Positions 27,201 to 37,502 of a DNA stretch of 64,000 nucleotides are shown in pieces; position 1 is the first letter of the stretch; each line of letters starts with the position of its first letter. Location: positions 310,001 through 374,000 of the forward strand of contig NZ_RDSM01000003.1 in NCBI RefSeq assembly GCF_004115155.1. The letters are read 5' to 3'. The notes beneath the pieces are model-generated. The model did no database searches, was not told the origin of the DNA, and worked only from the letters and a program-made list of their open reading frames with translations. The position numbers and the translations under genes are program-made. Source of the stretch: Granulicella sibirica (lineage in GTDB: Bacteria > Acidobacteriota > Terriglobia > Terriglobales > Acidobacteriaceae).

Positions 27201-27769
27201 CCGCCTGGATCACGTGGGATTCATGCCGTCCGATTCTCTCCAACAAGAAGGCCCCGATCGGCGTGGTGGGCATCTACGTCGCGGACCCCACATCCACGGT
27301 GTCTACGGGAGGCACCGGCTACTACAACTACAGCTCGAGCAACTACTACAACAGCTCAAATCTTAGCTGTACACCCGGTAGCGATCCAACCTGCCTCAAG
27401 AAGCTGGACAAGCCGATCGCCGCCACGGACGCTCACTACATCTACAACAACCGGACCATCGCCAGGATGATCGGCAATCCTTTTGGCGGAGTCAGCCGAG
27501 CCCCCGAAGTCGGGCAGAAGTTCAGCAACCTCGACCTCGCCATCGAAAAAACAACCCCCATCAACGAGCACCTGAGCACGAAGCTCTATCTCAACATATT
27601 CAACGTCACCAACACTAACTTCCTGGGCACGCCGGACGCCTTCATCACCGACACCACCTTCGCCAGCAACGGCTACAACAGCGGCTACTACGGCGGTGCG
27701 ACAGGTGTTGCCGCCAACTCTGTACCCGCATCCCGCTACATCCAGCTAGGCGGAAAGATCGTCTTCTAA
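24203..27769 (+). CDS. Oar-type TonB-dependent receptor of the oxidation cluster
   Basis: 1188 aa from ATG 24203 (GGAGG five bases before; an ATG at 24182 in frame has no such site). Signal peptide about 1-28 (ending LFSQ), then the carboxypeptidase-regulatory-like domain (GTISGSVVDAQGALIAGAHV to about residue 115), a plug with LPVNGRLDNLISLSPG, and a barrel ending in KIVF. It is the only receptor in the window that sits with oxidative rather than hydrolytic genes and is under a MarR operator, so it probably brings in the compound attacked by the LLM enzymes. A carbohydrate substrate is therefore less likely for this copy. Confidence 0.85.
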   Translation: MTCIRNQARILSASLLLMFTGNLSLFSQGITTGTISGSVVDAQGALIAGAHVVILETSTGVQVGLESNESGAFAARSLPAGTYKVTISHDGFSALSVEKVVVTAGGDTALGQEHLAIGSSTTMVEVTGGTSAMLQTDQSQITTSIPTEAIQSLPVNGRLDNLISLSPGTVKAHDGGGGSPSNGDSYSINGQRSLSNNFELDGQANNDNYSGGPQVIFQNSDAIKEVQVISSNFSAQYGRNMGGVINYITKNGTNSYHGTAYEYYIGSFLNSIPNANKTTLNGYCAPGQTPAANACKAAAVPRFNDNRFGGTAGGRILRDKLWYFGGLNLERTRKGQSASSSSVATPTPAGLATLHSALPTNNAVNALINQGPYGISAGNPVPVGTKTYQTFTVGTQTVSNVEFANVQRFIPAVYNDQDYIGRLDYQPYASDHFFIRYIYQKQSNTALGGIIPTGYFYNKPQTAHSIGGDWTHTFSPSWVNQLRYSFQQNKLAQEGGTQANCLAANQNACTSSVGISGSVGYGYGNGSITSRIQKVTQVQDNATWAHGRHLVSFGGDFTYQNSPTVFLSNYTGVFTFTSFANYLNNVGTVNLSDGNPLLPFKEPDFSLYVQDDFKIMPSLTLNLGLRYEFFGQAINLLHDRSVAQQTGSKPFWDTNLPLSQTTYPYTPPRWKNYQPRLGFAYNPAGLTSLVVRGAYSIQFDPSVYVIFLNNSASAPVINLGTVTCSASITCISAAGATAAETRSQLLQYIPEGAGINPNTRNLTNSPPNFQNPYVQTFQLGLQYSVKRLATVTAAYVSNRTSKQFQSLNANPYLLDVANAFPSIIAPSALCSDTAAGSVDNGRLKCGSSNVRQRANTAFSEYNGLQTSFQTQNYHGVTAFVNYMFSKTISNGDSLGPVTAGTSTPSYSSTAFAQNPLDTDRAERGVADISFPNVFSFGIVYTVPAAHFDKSWINRAINGFTVSPAYSYNGGQRWTPIQSYASAVGGTTDNTSSYCDKSFAAAWITWDSCRPILSNKKAPIGVVGIYVADPTSTVSTGGTGYYNYSSSNYYNSSNLSCTPGSDPTCLKKLDKPIAATDAHYIYNNRTIARMIGNPFGGVSRAPEVGQKFSNLDLAIEKTTPINEHLSTKLYLNIFNVTNTNFLGTPDAFITDTTFASNGYNSGYYGGATGVAANSVPASRYIQLGGKIVF

Positions 27770-27784
27770 CTCAACCCCAGGCGG

Positions 27785-27805
27785 CCGGCTTCTTCATGGA
27801 GCCGG
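27785..27805 (+). terminator. Short intercistronic hairpin after the receptor gene
   Basis: CCGGCT (27785-27790) pairs with AGCCGG (27800-27805) in the 86-bp gap before LLM3. No T-run follows. It may limit read-through or protect the receptor message. Confidence 0.3.
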
Positions 27806-27855
27806 TCCCGCCAACCTCTCATCGCCGAAGCAAAATCCAAAGGGACCGTCGCGCA

Positions 27856-29166
27856 ATGAAGAAGAAATTCCATCTCGCGTGGTTTACCAACGCACGCCCT
27901 CATGCATGGATGCCGAATGGTCCCGATCAATGGGGTGGACGAGACGTCGAGGAAAGTGAGTGGGCGTCCGGACGTTTCCTCATGGACATGGCACGCTCTC
28001 TCGAACGCGCATGCTTCGACTACATCATGCTGGAGGACCACGTCGCAAGCGAGCCGACAGACAACATGGAGTCACGCATCGACCCCTTTCCGATGCTCCC
28101 CATGCTCGGCTCCGTCACCACCCGTCTTGGGCTCATCGCCACGATGTCCACATCCTTCTGGCCGCCCTATCTTCTCGCCCGGCTTACCGCCTCCGTCGAT
28201 CACATCACCGCCGGACGCTCCGGTTGGAATGTCGTCACCACAAGCGAGGACTACGCCGCACGCTCCTTCGGCCTCGGTGACAAGCAGCCTCCCCACGACG
28301 AACGCTACGAACGCGCCGACGAGATGGTCGAGTACGTCAAGCAGCTATGGGATGCCTGGGAACCGGATGCCGTCATCGCCGATGCCAACTCCGGCAAGTA
28401 CGTCGATCGCCGTAAGCTCCGCGAGTTCGAGTTCAAAGGCAAGTATTTCCAGGGCCTCGGCCCCCTCAATGTCTCCCGGTCACCCCAGGGACGCCCAGTC
28501 ATCTGTCAGGCCGGCGGCTCGCCGCGCGGCATGGACTTCGCCGCCAAACATGCCGACACCGTACTCGCGTCATCCGGAGGCGCAAACGATCCTCTGGTCC
28601 TCAAGGACTACCGCGATAGCATTCGAACCCGTGCCGCCGCATGCGGACGAAACCCCGACGACGTCAAAGTCCTCTACCTGGTCAGCCCCATTCTCGGAGA
28701 TACCGACGCGCAGGCACAGGAAAACTACGAGCGCCGTTACGCCATGGATGAAGCGCGCATCAACGCGTTCCACAAGTACGGCGGGGCTTATTACAACCTC
28801 GACTTCTCGAAATATGATCTCGACGCCCCTTTCACCGATCTGGACCTCAAGACCGAAGGACATCAATCGACCCTGGACGGATTCCTCCGTCACGCACAAG
28901 GTGGAACCAGGACGCTGAGGCAGATGATCGTCGCCTCCAAACCAAGCTCGCTCGAATTCGTCGGCACTCCCGAAAGTGTCGCGGACCAGATGGAGGTGGC
29001 GATGGATGCGATCGGCGGGGACGGCTTCCTCATTCAGTATCGCCCCCTCACTCGCCGCTATATCACGGAGATCACCGAAGGCCTCGTCCCCGCCCTACAG
29101 CGAAGAGGCCTCGTCAGAACGGAATATAAGTACAAGCATCTCCGCGAAAACCTGCTGGAATTTTAG
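27856..29166 (+). CDS. LLM-class FMNH2-dependent monooxygenase, copy 3
   Basis: 436 aa. The conserved start MKKKFHLAWFTNARPHAW fixes the ATG at 27856; the open frame reaches 20 codons further upstream. Motifs follow the other two copies (FDYIMLEDHVA, TMSTSFWPPYLLARL, GRSGWNVVTTSEDYAARSFG, SPQGRPVICQAGGSPRGMDFAAKHAD, GGDGFLIQYRPLTRRYITE), but many positions differ, so it is the outlier of the three. It follows the TonB receptor and depends on promoter E. It may act on another step or a related substrate. Confidence 0.88.
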   Translation: MKKKFHLAWFTNARPHAWMPNGPDQWGGRDVEESEWASGRFLMDMARSLERACFDYIMLEDHVASEPTDNMESRIDPFPMLPMLGSVTTRLGLIATMSTSFWPPYLLARLTASVDHITAGRSGWNVVTTSEDYAARSFGLGDKQPPHDERYERADEMVEYVKQLWDAWEPDAVIADANSGKYVDRRKLREFEFKGKYFQGLGPLNVSRSPQGRPVICQAGGSPRGMDFAAKHADTVLASSGGANDPLVLKDYRDSIRTRAAACGRNPDDVKVLYLVSPILGDTDAQAQENYERRYAMDEARINAFHKYGGAYYNLDFSKYDLDAPFTDLDLKTEGHQSTLDGFLRHAQGGTRTLRQMIVASKPSSLEFVGTPESVADQMEVAMDAIGGDGFLIQYRPLTRRYITEITEGLVPALQRRGLVRTEYKYKHLRENLLEF

Positions 29167-29187
29167 AGGCGACACGTATCAAAGTGT

Positions 29188-32100
29188 CTACTTCCTTCGG
29201 CTGCTCCGTGGTTCCACTACCCACTCCACCGGTCCAATGAGCCCTGAAGGCAACAGGGGAGAATCCGCCTTGTATCGTGTGATATTTGTGGACGTATAGG
29301 TTCTGTCGTTGCCCGGCTGTAGATCGCCGATGATGCGGTTAGGCCACAGATTCGTGACTTCGACCTCGATCTCGTTCTCCCCTGGATGCAACAGCGAATC
29401 GACCCGCAGCATGTACGGCTTCGCCCAGACAGTACCCGCATCCTTCCCATTCACGCGAACCCGGGCAATCTCTCGAACGTCTCCAAACTGCAGGGACACG
29501 CCATCTCCCGGCGACCATACCGGTGCTCTCACCTTCGCCCGATAAGTCCCCGAACCCGAGAAGTAGCGCACACCCGCATTGGAGGATTCCGTCCAACTTG
29601 TCAAAGCGGGCATCGCGATCGAGCCCGGCGGCGCGCCCCGATTCGCCTGAAAGGTAACCGACCACGTTGCTTGAATAGGAGCCGTGACGATCGTCGGCAA
29701 GGTCGCTTCTGGCATGGGCGCCGCGTCGTTGAAGACCACAAAGGCTGACCCGAACGCTCCGAGAGAAAGCGGGACCGTCATGCGTCCATCCGTTGAGACC
29801 TCGCCCCGGACCGGTTGCATGGCCCCGCTCACTCCATCCCACACCTCGACTCTGCGCTGTGGCACGCGGAACACACCACGAAAGCTCACCGCTTCCTGGG
29901 ACGCATTCCGCAGGAAATAAACCTCGGTCGAACCGATCCTGCGGTGCACATAGTCGAGCCCGCCGGAGGTCGCACCGTAGGATGCCTTCAGCGTAGCCCC
30001 GATCCCCACCACCTCGAAGTCCGGCTCTACCTTGAGCGCCGTCAAAGCTTCCCGCGTCTTGTCTGTGCAGAACACCAACCCTCGCCCAACCGCATGCGAT
30101 CCGCCGCTGCCGCACCCATCCCACAAGGAATGAATCAGTGTCGACATGCGAGCCTCTTCCGCAGGCGTGGCATTGCCCGTGGACGACTCCACCGGCAGCC
30201 CCACCAGCACGCCCCCGCCTTGCACAAATCGCAAAGCCAGTTCGAGCACTGCCGCCGAAGCCCGACGCGTTCGAGGCAGGGCAAGCACGCGCCATCGCAC
30301 GCCACTCGGCCCGACAAGCTCACGCCCATCGACCCGAATCGTCCTCAGGAGCGCATCGTCATCCGTCACATCGTAGTCATAGCCCGGCAGCACATGCGCC
30401 GGATCGTCCGCCTTCAGCCGCACAAAGTTCGGCACGTTGTCTCCGTAAAAATACAGGACATCGTCCACCGCGCTTCCCTGCTGCATCATGTATTGCGCTC
30501 GATTGAGATACGTGAAGAACGCTCCGCCCGCATTCCACCAGGTCACCTTGGGGTTAAGGTGCGTCCCGGCGAAGTACTCCTGCCCGGGCACACCCGTCAC
30601 GGCTGGACTGGACGTAAACTCATGCCACACCAGCCGGTTCATTCCTTCCGTGATCGCCATATCGAAGGAAGGCTTCAGATCTGTCGCGAGGCTTTCGGAC
30701 CATTGCGGGCCGATCGAGGTCTCGCCCTCCTGCGCCACGAATCGCTGCCCGTAGATGTTCGCCGCACTCGCGCCTTCCTTGGTGAAGAAGCGCTCGATGT
30801 CTGTGTTCCGGTGCGGGTTCTCGGACCAGAACTCTGTCTGCGGCACGGCAGCATGGCGGAACGTCTCAAGCGCATCGATCGGGGCTCCATGCGGCCCCCC
30901 GCTCTCGGCCTCCACGCCCATTCCGTGGGCCTTCGCCTTCTCGGCGAACACGTCGTAGTGCTCACTCACGATCAGGTCCGCCACGGTGCGTCGAAGGTCG
31001 GTCAGAAACCGCGTGCTCTGCGCCCGGTCTCCAACAACCCGCCCGGCCACGACCGGAAGCCAGGGCACCGGATCATAACCACGCAGCCTTCGGAACTGCT
31101 CGCGAAACTTCGGAGTCCAGTTCGTTCCGCCCAGCTCCCAGCTATCGGTCGCGAGGTACTTCAGGCTGGAGTAAGGCTTGGCGGCGGTAAGCAGAGGCTC
31201 GACCGTATGCTCCCAATACTGGTCGAAGGCCTCGCTGCTCATATAGTCGATCGCCAGCCCCTGCCAGGCGCCACTGGCCGTCGAAACGCGAGCATCGGAA
31301 TCCGTATAACCGATTCGCAGCACTTCCCATGTTCCCGCGGGCGCCTTCCACCCAAGCACTCCGTCCGCACTGGTCTGCGCCGTAAGATCCACGACCCCAC
31401 TGGCAGGCGTATCGGCAAACCCCGGATCCCCCGCGAACTGCTGTCCCAGCCCATCGTTCAAAAGCGCGGACCCGTCCGGCATGCTGAAGCCGCTCTCCGC
31501 CGCCGCCGACCGGAAACGCAGGGTCTGCAATGCCCTCGCTGCCGCGCGATCGCCAGCCTTATCCTGCGACACCTCCTGCTCCGCCGTATGCCGGTCACCC
31601 TGCCGGTCGTCGGGCTGCGCTGCAAGCGCGGAGCCATGCTGAAGCGGGTAAGCGAGCACGGCGATCTGGCGGTAGTACCCGTTGCGCGATGCCGGAGCGG
31701 CAAGCTTGATTGAATCCTGAGATTCGCCCTTCACCTCGGTGCGAGTCCAGGTCAGCAGCTTCGAAGCCTGTTCCGGAGTTACATCCGGGCCGCCAAGATT
31801 CCACCCGCTCGTGATGTTGAGCGTAATCTCCAACCCAAGCCGGTCTGCCTCCTTCAACGCGTGCGTGAAGAGCTCGACCCACGCCGGGCTTCCGAACGTT
31901 GGACCTGCGGGAACGGGATGATTGCCCACCTGATCTGCGCCGTTCGCGTCCACCAGCAACGCTCCACCAAACCCCTTGGCTTTCATCTCCTCAAGGTCGT
32001 GCGTGATCGTCGGCTTGTCCGTGTTCCCGTTCAGCCACCACCAATAGCAACGCAGTCGAGCCTCCGAGGGAGGTTCAAGGAAACCCTCTCGCAACGAAGA

Positions 32101-32226
32101 CAACGATGGAGTCCGGTCTGTTCCATCTCCCTGTGGCTGAGCCGTCATCGTCCACGGCATAGCCATCCACAACGCAGCAGCCCACCACGCACGGTAAGGA
32201 CGGAAGAGCGTTTTTGTTACGGACAT
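29188..32226 (-). CDS. GH106-type alpha-L-rhamnosidase
   Basis: 1012 aa. Signal peptide about 1-30 (ending MTAQ). The GH106 entry region is clear: [23 protein letters not shown] with [23 protein letters not shown], then [36 protein letters not shown] galactose-binding/GH2-like beta-sandwich closes the protein ([43 protein letters not shown]). The family cuts terminal alpha-L-rhamnose from rhamnogalacturonans and related glycans. It is third in the operon isomerase-receptor-GH106 on the minus strand. Length is normal for the family and I see no break. Confidence 0.85.
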   Translation of the reverse strand: MSVTKTLFRPYRAWWAAALWMAMPWTMTAQPQGDGTDRTPSLSSLREGFLEPPSEARLRCYWWWLNGNTDKPTITHDLEEMKAKGFGGALLVDANGADQVGNHPVPAGPTFGSPAWVELFTHALKEADRLGLEITLNITSGWNLGGPDVTPEQASKLLTWTRTEVKGESQDSIKLAAPASRNGYYRQIAVLAYPLQHGSALAAQPDDRQGDRHTAEQEVSQDKAGDRAAARALQTLRFRSAAAESGFSMPDGSALLNDGLGQQFAGDPGFADTPASGVVDLTAQTSADGVLGWKAPAGTWEVLRIGYTDSDARVSTASGAWQGLAIDYMSSEAFDQYWEHTVEPLLTAAKPYSSLKYLATDSWELGGTNWTPKFREQFRRLRGYDPVPWLPVVAGRVVGDRAQSTRFLTDLRRTVADLIVSEHYDVFAEKAKAHGMGVEAESGGPHGAPIDALETFRHAAVPQTEFWSENPHRNTDIERFFTKEGASAANIYGQRFVAQEGETSIGPQWSESLATDLKPSFDMAITEGMNRLVWHEFTSSPAVTGVPGQEYFAGTHLNPKVTWWNAGGAFFTYLNRAQYMMQQGSAVDDVLYFYGDNVPNFVRLKADDPAHVLPGYDYDVTDDDALLRTIRVDGRELVGPSGVRWRVLALPRTRRASAAVLELALRFVQGGGVLVGLPVESSTGNATPAEEARMSTLIHSLWDGCGSGGSHAVGRGLVFCTDKTREALTALKVEPDFEVVGIGATLKASYGATSGGLDYVHRRIGSTEVYFLRNASQEAVSFRGVFRVPQRRVEVWDGVSGAMQPVRGEVSTDGRMTVPLSLGAFGSAFVVFNDAAPMPEATLPTIVTAPIQATWSVTFQANRGAPPGSIAMPALTSWTESSNAGVRYFSGSGTYRAKVRAPVWSPGDGVSLQFGDVREIARVRVNGKDAGTVWAKPYMLRVDSLLHPGENEIEVEVTNLWPNRIIGDLQPGNDRTYTSTNITRYKADSPLLPSGLIGPVEWVVEPRSSRRK

Positions 32227-32253
32227 GCGAATCCTCGAAAATCGAAAGAACGA

Positions 32254-32278
32254 CGGAGACCCGGCATACGGGTCTCCG
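32254..32278 (-). terminator. Strong intercistronic hairpin between receptor and GH106
   Basis: CGGAGACCCG (32254-32263) pairs perfectly with CGGGTCTCCG (32269-32278) around a 5-nt loop. It lies 16 bases after the receptor stop on the minus strand, followed by a mildly T-rich stretch. Partial termination or message protection is likely. Confidence 0.55.
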
Positions 32279-32294
32279 CCAGTGTACTGCGCGG

Positions 32295-35200
32295 TTAGAA
32301 GTTGATCCGGGCCGTGAGTTGGCCAATGCGGGGATCGTTCGCCTGCGTCAGCGTAACCACACCGAACGTAGAGCTTCCGATCGACGTCCCTGGGCCCCCG
32401 AAGTTTGGAGTGTTCAACACATTGAAGAACTCTCCACGAATCTCGAAATTCACTCCTTCATGAACGGCAAATTGCTTGAACAGCGAAGCATCCATCAGGG
32501 GATGTACCCGCTGCCGGATGTTCAGGTAAGCAGTATTGCTCTGCGTCGTATAGCTCAGCCGCTGCTGGAACGCCGGTGCCGTATCCTGCGAACAGCCATG
32601 CTGTACCCCCGATGCATCGAGATAGCACGTGTTGAAGTAGTGGCCGTACGTCGGATTACTGACGCTCGGGTTCGTGAGAATGTTGACGTTGCTCGGCGCC
32701 GAGATCAGGCTTCCGTTCTGCGCGCGTAACACGGAGTTGAGCTGCCACCCGCCTAGCAGGAGCTTCTGGTAAGCCGGACGGCCGCTAAGCTTCGGAAACT
32801 GGTACAGACCGAAGATATTCGCAACGAGAGTCGGTCCCGGATCCTGATTCGACTGAAGGTGAGTGTCGAAGGGATTGAGGAAGCTCGTGTGAACCATCGT
32901 CTTCGACCAGGTAAAGTTTCCCTGGATGCTGAAGCTATGGCTGAGTGGCTTGCTCACCGTCACCTGCAATGAGTTATAGGGCGCGCTGCCGATCGACGAG
33001 TAGTTTTCCGTGACCGATCCGAACTCCGGAAACGGCAGTAGCAACTGATTCCGGGCGATGGTCGCTGCATTCAACGAAGAATTCGGAATCGCCCCTGCCA
33101 GCGGATTCGCCACGGTCGCGTTCAGATAGCTGACTTCCGACGTGCCCAGGTTGTAATACGACGCCGGAAGCACGTTGATGTTGTGGTTGACTTCAAGCCG
33201 CGTAGGCCGCGTCCCAAGGTAGGCCAGCTGTAACACCATGTTGCCAGGAAACTGCGTCTGCGTACTCGCCGAATACTGCGTACTCTTCGGCTGCACATGG
33301 TTTGGGTCGACGAAGTTCACATTCTGGCCAAGCTGCGTCGCAAGCCCAAGGCTGCTTCCCGTCGGAGCATTCACCCCGGTTGGGAAGGGATTGCTCAGTG
33401 AGTTCGTCGGGTGCGTTCCATCGATCGTGGCGACATAGCTCGTCGACGCACTGAAACCCTGTGCGAACGGTGTCTCCAGCGTGTTGAAGTAGATCACGCC
33501 AAAGCCCGCCCGTAAAACGGTCGAAGGCGTCGCCTGGTAAGCCAGACCGACACGCGGCTGAAAGTTATTCAGATCGCGCGAATACTCAAAGCGGTTGTTG
33601 CTATTGACGAATTGCAATCCGCCGTTCAGCGTAAGTCCCGGAATGGACGCTTGCAGTGGGTTCGCGCACGTAGTGCAGAAGCTTGAGTTCAGGCGGTTAT
33701 AGCGATCGGTAAAGGGCGACTCATAGTCCCACCGAAGGCCGAGGTTCACCGTGAGCTTGCTGGTCGCTCTCCAGTCATCCTGCACGAACGGAGCCACATA
33801 GAGCTGCTGCAGCGCGAACGCGATCTGGTTGTTATAGGTCTCGGAAGAGGGATAGCCAAGCAGAACCGAAGCATACGGATTGCCCGAAGCCGTATCCGCG
33901 CCAACAGTCGTGTTGATCGAGTTCTTCTGCGTGAACTGGCGATTGAACGTGAAACTTCCAAAGCCCGACTGCGGGTTCTGCACGTTGTATCGAATCAGGT
34001 TCCCATCGAACCCGAACCGCAGCGAGTGCGCTCCAAGCGTCTTTGTCAGCACGGCCGTGGTCGATCCCGTCGTGTTCTCGCTGATCTGCCCTGCCGCGCC
34101 TGCCGCAAGTCCACCATACTGATCCGTGTTCGTCGTAGCGTCGATTGCAGTCACGCCCGGAAAGGTTTGGAACGGAAGACCCGTTCCATTGATGCCGATA
34201 TTTCCAAGGTTAAAGTTATGGTTTCCCGGATACGTCAGCCCGAATGGGTGGTACAGCAACCCGATGCGTGCATCAAGCACAAGCGAAGGGGAGAACACAT
34301 GCACATCATCCAGGCTTCCACCCTTATTGTTCCGATAGACCGTGTACCCATATCCCGTCGCGCTGCTTGCCGGTCCGATCCCGCCCGTATAACCCTCAAG
34401 CGGATAAGCCTGCGTCAGACCCGAGTCGAAGAAGACCCCATTCATCTTGTTTCTCGTCCCGAACGAGTGATCGACTCGAATGATGAACGATGGATAGGAA
34501 CTCCGGTACGACGTCTGGTTCGAGATATAGTTCACATTCCCCACCGACGCATTCGGCCCGGGATAAAGATTCAGCAGTGCCTGCCCCGCCGCATTGATGC
34601 GGCCGCTGAGATTGTTATTGAGGAACGGAGTGCGGTTGTTCGAACCATCGAGCGACAACGGATCGTAGAGCTGGACTCCCGCTCCCGCGGCACATACGCC
34701 GCCGACGAAGTTCGAGCAAAGATCGGAGAAGTCCCCCGTCCGCTCAGCGGCAGTAGGCACATGTGTGCTGTAGGGGAGAGAGACGTGCGATTGGTACCGC
34801 TCATACGCGACCATGAAGAACGTCTTGTCACGTCCGTCATAGATCTTCGGAAGAAACACGGGCCCGTCCACCACAAAACCCGTCTGGCTCAACTGGTCAT
34901 TGCCGCGCGGCGTCCGCGCGAGCGGATTGCTGCTGTTCTGATTCGGTACCTTCTCATAGGTATTCGCATTCATGTACGTGTTCTGAAACACGTAGTATGC
35001 CGCTCCATGCAGCTTGTTCGTTCCGGTTCGTACGACCGTGTTGGTAATCGTCCCGTTGCCGTGTCCGTACTGCGAGTCGAAGATCGCGGTCTGCACCTTG
35101 ACCTCCTGCACCGCTTCCGGAGACGGCACGAAGCCCGTATAACTCGCACCCGAAAACCGCTCCGCCGGATCGTCCGGAATGCCATCGATCGTCAGCCGGT

Positions 35201-35816
35201 TGTGCCCCGCGCTGCCATCTGCGGTAATCTGCACCGCCGTGCCACTGAAGGGATTCGTGAAGCTGCTCGCCTTGCTCTGGGAGTAGGCCGTCGTCGTCAC
35301 ACCGGCGGCGAGCGTCGAGAGCACAAACGGGTTGCGGCCAATGTTCGGAAGATCGGTGACCTCCTTGTTGCTCAGCGTCGTGCTCAGGTTCGCGGACCCC
35401 GTATCGAGCAGCGCCGTATCGGACGTCACCGTAACCGTCTCGGTCGCCGCACCCGTCTCCAGCTTGAAGTCCACCTGCTGATTCTGTCCTGCCGTCAGGA
35501 CGATGTTGGTGCGTGTCTCCGCCCGGAAGCCGTTCGCCGTAACCGTGATCGTATACGTGCCCGGTTGTAGCGAAGGAACGTTGAAGGAGCCCGCATCGCC
35601 GCTCTGCGCCTTGCTTGCGAACTTTGTATTCTCTTCCGTCACCGTGACATCTGCGTTCTGTACCCTGGCGCCGGTCGAATCGACGACTTCTCCGCGAATC
35701 GTACCCAGGTACTGCTGTGCCTGCGCGCTGCCGCAAGCCCACAGCAGGCAGCACGCGGCCAGGAAGAGACTGAGAACACCTCTCGAACCGGGTTTGGAAT
35801 GATTGATCTGTTGCAT
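32295..35816 (-). CDS. Oar-type TonB-dependent receptor of the rhamnosidase operon
   Basis: 1173 aa. GGAGG stands eight bases before the ATG. Signal peptide to about residue 34 (WACGSAQAQ), carboxypeptidase-regulatory-like domain ([37 protein letters not shown]), plug with [18 protein letters not shown], and a barrel ending ARINF. It lies between the AraA-like isomerase (41-bp gap) and GH106 genes and probably imports the rhamnose-containing oligosaccharide that GH106 trims. Substrate is by context only. Confidence 0.87.
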   Translation of the reverse strand: MQQINHSKPGSRGVLSLFLAACCLLWACGSAQAQQYLGTIRGEVVDSTGARVQNADVTVTEENTKFASKAQSGDAGSFNVPSLQPGTYTITVTANGFRAETRTNIVLTAGQNQQVDFKLETGAATETVTVTSDTALLDTGSANLSTTLSNKEVTDLPNIGRNPFVLSTLAAGVTTTAYSQSKASSFTNPFSGTAVQITADGSAGHNRLTIDGIPDDPAERFSGASYTGFVPSPEAVQEVKVQTAIFDSQYGHGNGTITNTVVRTGTNKLHGAAYYVFQNTYMNANTYEKVPNQNSSNPLARTPRGNDQLSQTGFVVDGPVFLPKIYDGRDKTFFMVAYERYQSHVSLPYSTHVPTAAERTGDFSDLCSNFVGGVCAAGAGVQLYDPLSLDGSNNRTPFLNNNLSGRINAAGQALLNLYPGPNASVGNVNYISNQTSYRSSYPSFIIRVDHSFGTRNKMNGVFFDSGLTQAYPLEGYTGGIGPASSATGYGYTVYRNNKGGSLDDVHVFSPSLVLDARIGLLYHPFGLTYPGNHNFNLGNIGINGTGLPFQTFPGVTAIDATTNTDQYGGLAAGAAGQISENTTGSTTAVLTKTLGAHSLRFGFDGNLIRYNVQNPQSGFGSFTFNRQFTQKNSINTTVGADTASGNPYASVLLGYPSSETYNNQIAFALQQLYVAPFVQDDWRATSKLTVNLGLRWDYESPFTDRYNRLNSSFCTTCANPLQASIPGLTLNGGLQFVNSNNRFEYSRDLNNFQPRVGLAYQATPSTVLRAGFGVIYFNTLETPFAQGFSASTSYVATIDGTHPTNSLSNPFPTGVNAPTGSSLGLATQLGQNVNFVDPNHVQPKSTQYSASTQTQFPGNMVLQLAYLGTRPTRLEVNHNINVLPASYYNLGTSEVSYLNATVANPLAGAIPNSSLNAATIARNQLLLPFPEFGSVTENYSSIGSAPYNSLQVTVSKPLSHSFSIQGNFTWSKTMVHTSFLNPFDTHLQSNQDPGPTLVANIFGLYQFPKLSGRPAYQKLLLGGWQLNSVLRAQNGSLISAPSNVNILTNPSVSNPTYGHYFNTCYLDASGVQHGCSQDTAPAFQQRLSYTTQSNTAYLNIRQRVHPLMDASLFKQFAVHEGVNFEIRGEFFNVLNTPNFGGPGTSIGSSTFGVVTLTQANDPRIGQLTARINF

Positions 35817-35857
35817 GAGACTACCTCCGAAAAAATCTGTTACAGGATTGGTTGCAA

Positions 35858-37294
35858 TCAGCAGACCTGGACTGCAGGAATCTGCAGCAGGTCCGCCGTC
35901 TTCTTCAGGATCTCCGCCACGTGGCCGACGCCGATGGCGCAGTGATGTGCAGGACCGTGCGCATTCCAGCTTTCGATAAAGCGCCGTGCTCCCAGCGGAA
36001 ACTTGTAGCGGCTATTGGTATTTCCAATCTCGAGAATTCTTCCAGGCACACTCTCTCCCTCGGCAATCAAAAACTGAAAGCCCGCGTCGCGATCCTCGAC
36101 AATCGAGAGCAGCGTCACCGGACCGTGCCGCACGGACATCTCCACCGACAAGCCCCGTCCTACCTTGCCGTGATAAACCTCCAGCGGCCGAACCATCACA
36201 CGGTCCTGCGCAATCAGCGAGTGACCCGGACCATCATGGCCCATCAGCACCAGGTCTTCCTTGAAGTCCAACGCATAGATCTCGGTGAAGGACCCACCCG
36301 CCCCCACTTCGCTCAGCACCTTCATCGCGATCGCGTTCTTCACCTCGTACTCGCCCGCCACCGGTACACCCCGCGTGGTCAATTGCGACGTCCCCAGGAT
36401 GATCGAGCTCATCGTGTCTTCGTTCTCGGCGACTCCGGTGCCCTTGTAGTAATAGGCCAGCAGATCGATCCCGTGTTCGCCCACCATGCCATCGAGTGCC
36501 ACCGCCGTCCGGGCCGCCCGTAGCAACTCCCCTTGTTCGCAATCCGGGCGAACGTCAAACTCCTCCGCGAACGCTGCCGCCCGCTCCTCAGTCTCGGTCT
36601 CGCTCACCTGCCGACGTCGTGCCGAAAGCTCATCCACCTCAAGCTGTTCGATCAGCAACCCGAACCGTCCACTCACCTGCGCGAGATCGGTCGCAATATC
36701 CAGCATTCCCGAGTAGTAGTGCCCCATCAGGCCAAGTTTGCTGTGCGCCAGGCTCTTCACCACCCGTGCCGCCGTCAGCCATGCGTCCAGTAAAGTCCAG
36801 CACGCGGGGTCGTCTTTCAACGATCCAGTCACCTGGAAGAAGGGAATATCAAGCCGGCGCAGCACATTGGCGATCTCGGGCACCGGGCAGGCACTGCACC
36901 ACGCAAGCCATTCCCCGGTCATCGCCGTCCTGTCCCCGAGTCGGTTGAAACTCTCATAGTCCATCGCCAGCTCAGGCTGGAGGTTCAGAAGAATCACCGG
37001 AACCTTCGCCCGCTGCACGATCGGTAGCACGGTCGACGAGAGGGCATAGGTCGTGACATAGATCAGCAGAAGGTCCACGTCCTCCCGCCGGCACGCGTGG
37101 CCCGCCTCTACCGCCGTCGCCATGTCGTCGACCAACCCCAGCCGCACAACCGAGCGGCCAGCCCCCTCGATCATCCCCTCCACCACGCCAAGGTATCCCT
37201 CAAGCCGTTCCCGCAGACCCTCGAACTGCGGCCAGTAGGCCTTCAGCCCAAGCCCCAACAAGCCCACCCGTACTTCATTGCCTCCAACGATCAT
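35858..37294 (-). CDS. AraA/FucI-type sugar isomerase-like protein
   Basis: 478 aa from the ATG at 37294 (GGAAGGG five bases before; an ATG at 37318 lacks a site). The fold of the L-arabinose/L-fucose isomerase superfamily is seen throughout: VDLLLIYVTTYALSSTVLPIVQRAKVPVILLNLQPE, and four likely manganese ligands near residues 290-292 (Glu), 315 (Glu in GEYEVKN), 353 (His in LMGHDGPGH) and 450 (His in GPAHHCAIGVGH). These enzymes interconvert aldoses and ketoses in the cytoplasm. It is not a classical L-rhamnose isomerase, so although the operon holds a rhamnosidase the true sugar may be L-arabinose, L-fucose or a relative. First gene of the operon, next to the operators at 37382 and 37467. 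Confidence 0.75.
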   Translation of the reverse strand: MIVGGNEVRVGLLGLGLKAYWPQFEGLRERLEGYLGVVEGMIEGAGRSVVRLGLVDDMATAVEAGHACRREDVDLLLIYVTTYALSSTVLPIVQRAKVPVILLNLQPELAMDYESFNRLGDRTAMTGEWLAWCSACPVPEIANVLRRLDIPFFQVTGSLKDDPACWTLLDAWLTAARVVKSLAHSKLGLMGHYYSGMLDIATDLAQVSGRFGLLIEQLEVDELSARRRQVSETETEERAAAFAEEFDVRPDCEQGELLRAARTAVALDGMVGEHGIDLLAYYYKGTGVAENEDTMSSIILGTSQLTTRGVPVAGEYEVKNAIAMKVLSEVGAGGSFTEIYALDFKEDLVLMGHDGPGHSLIAQDRVMVRPLEVYHGKVGRGLSVEMSVRHGPVTLLSIVEDRDAGFQFLIAEGESVPGRILEIGNTNSRYKFPLGARRFIESWNAHGPAHHCAIGVGHVAEILKKTADLLQIPAVQVC

Positions 37295-37381
37295 GCGAAC
37301 CCTTCCGTCTCGATTCATTCAAGCGCGGAGCATAGGAGTACCAGGGAACGACTGCCAACCAGAAAGAAAGGCAAACATCTC

Positions 37382-37398
37382 ATTTCGTATCGTGAAAT
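37382..37398. promoter_or_regulatory. Operator half-match upstream of isomerase
   Basis: ATTTCGT-ATC-GTGAAAT: same 7-3-7 layout as the palindrome at 37467, with two changes in the left arm. It lies 88 bp before the isomerase start. Confidence 0.45.
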
Positions 37399-37466
37399 AA
37401 AAAACCCTCGGGAGAGCGCCTTTTCCCTAACTCCCCAGCAAATGGGGAAGCCTGCGCATGGGCTGC

Positions 37467-37485
37467 TATTTCACAATGTGAAATA
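37467..37485. promoter_or_regulatory. Perfect palindrome TATTTCAC-AAT-GTGAAATA
   Basis: 8-3-8 inverted repeat 18 bp before the regulator start codon and 173 bp before the isomerase. Its place suggests autoregulation, and together with the site at 37382 control of the divergent operon. Confidence 0.6.
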
Positions 37486-37502
37486 ATTCCAACGGAGGGC
37501 TC

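Noticed and set aside
29815..31713. 632-codon open frame on the plus strand
   Set aside because: It is exactly antisense to the GH106 gene, has Arg/Pro/His-rich composition typical of shadow frames in GC-rich DNA, and no ribosome-binding site or motif.
34026..35570. 514-codon open frame on the plus strand
   Set aside because: Antisense to the receptor at 32295-35816; Arg-rich shadow composition.
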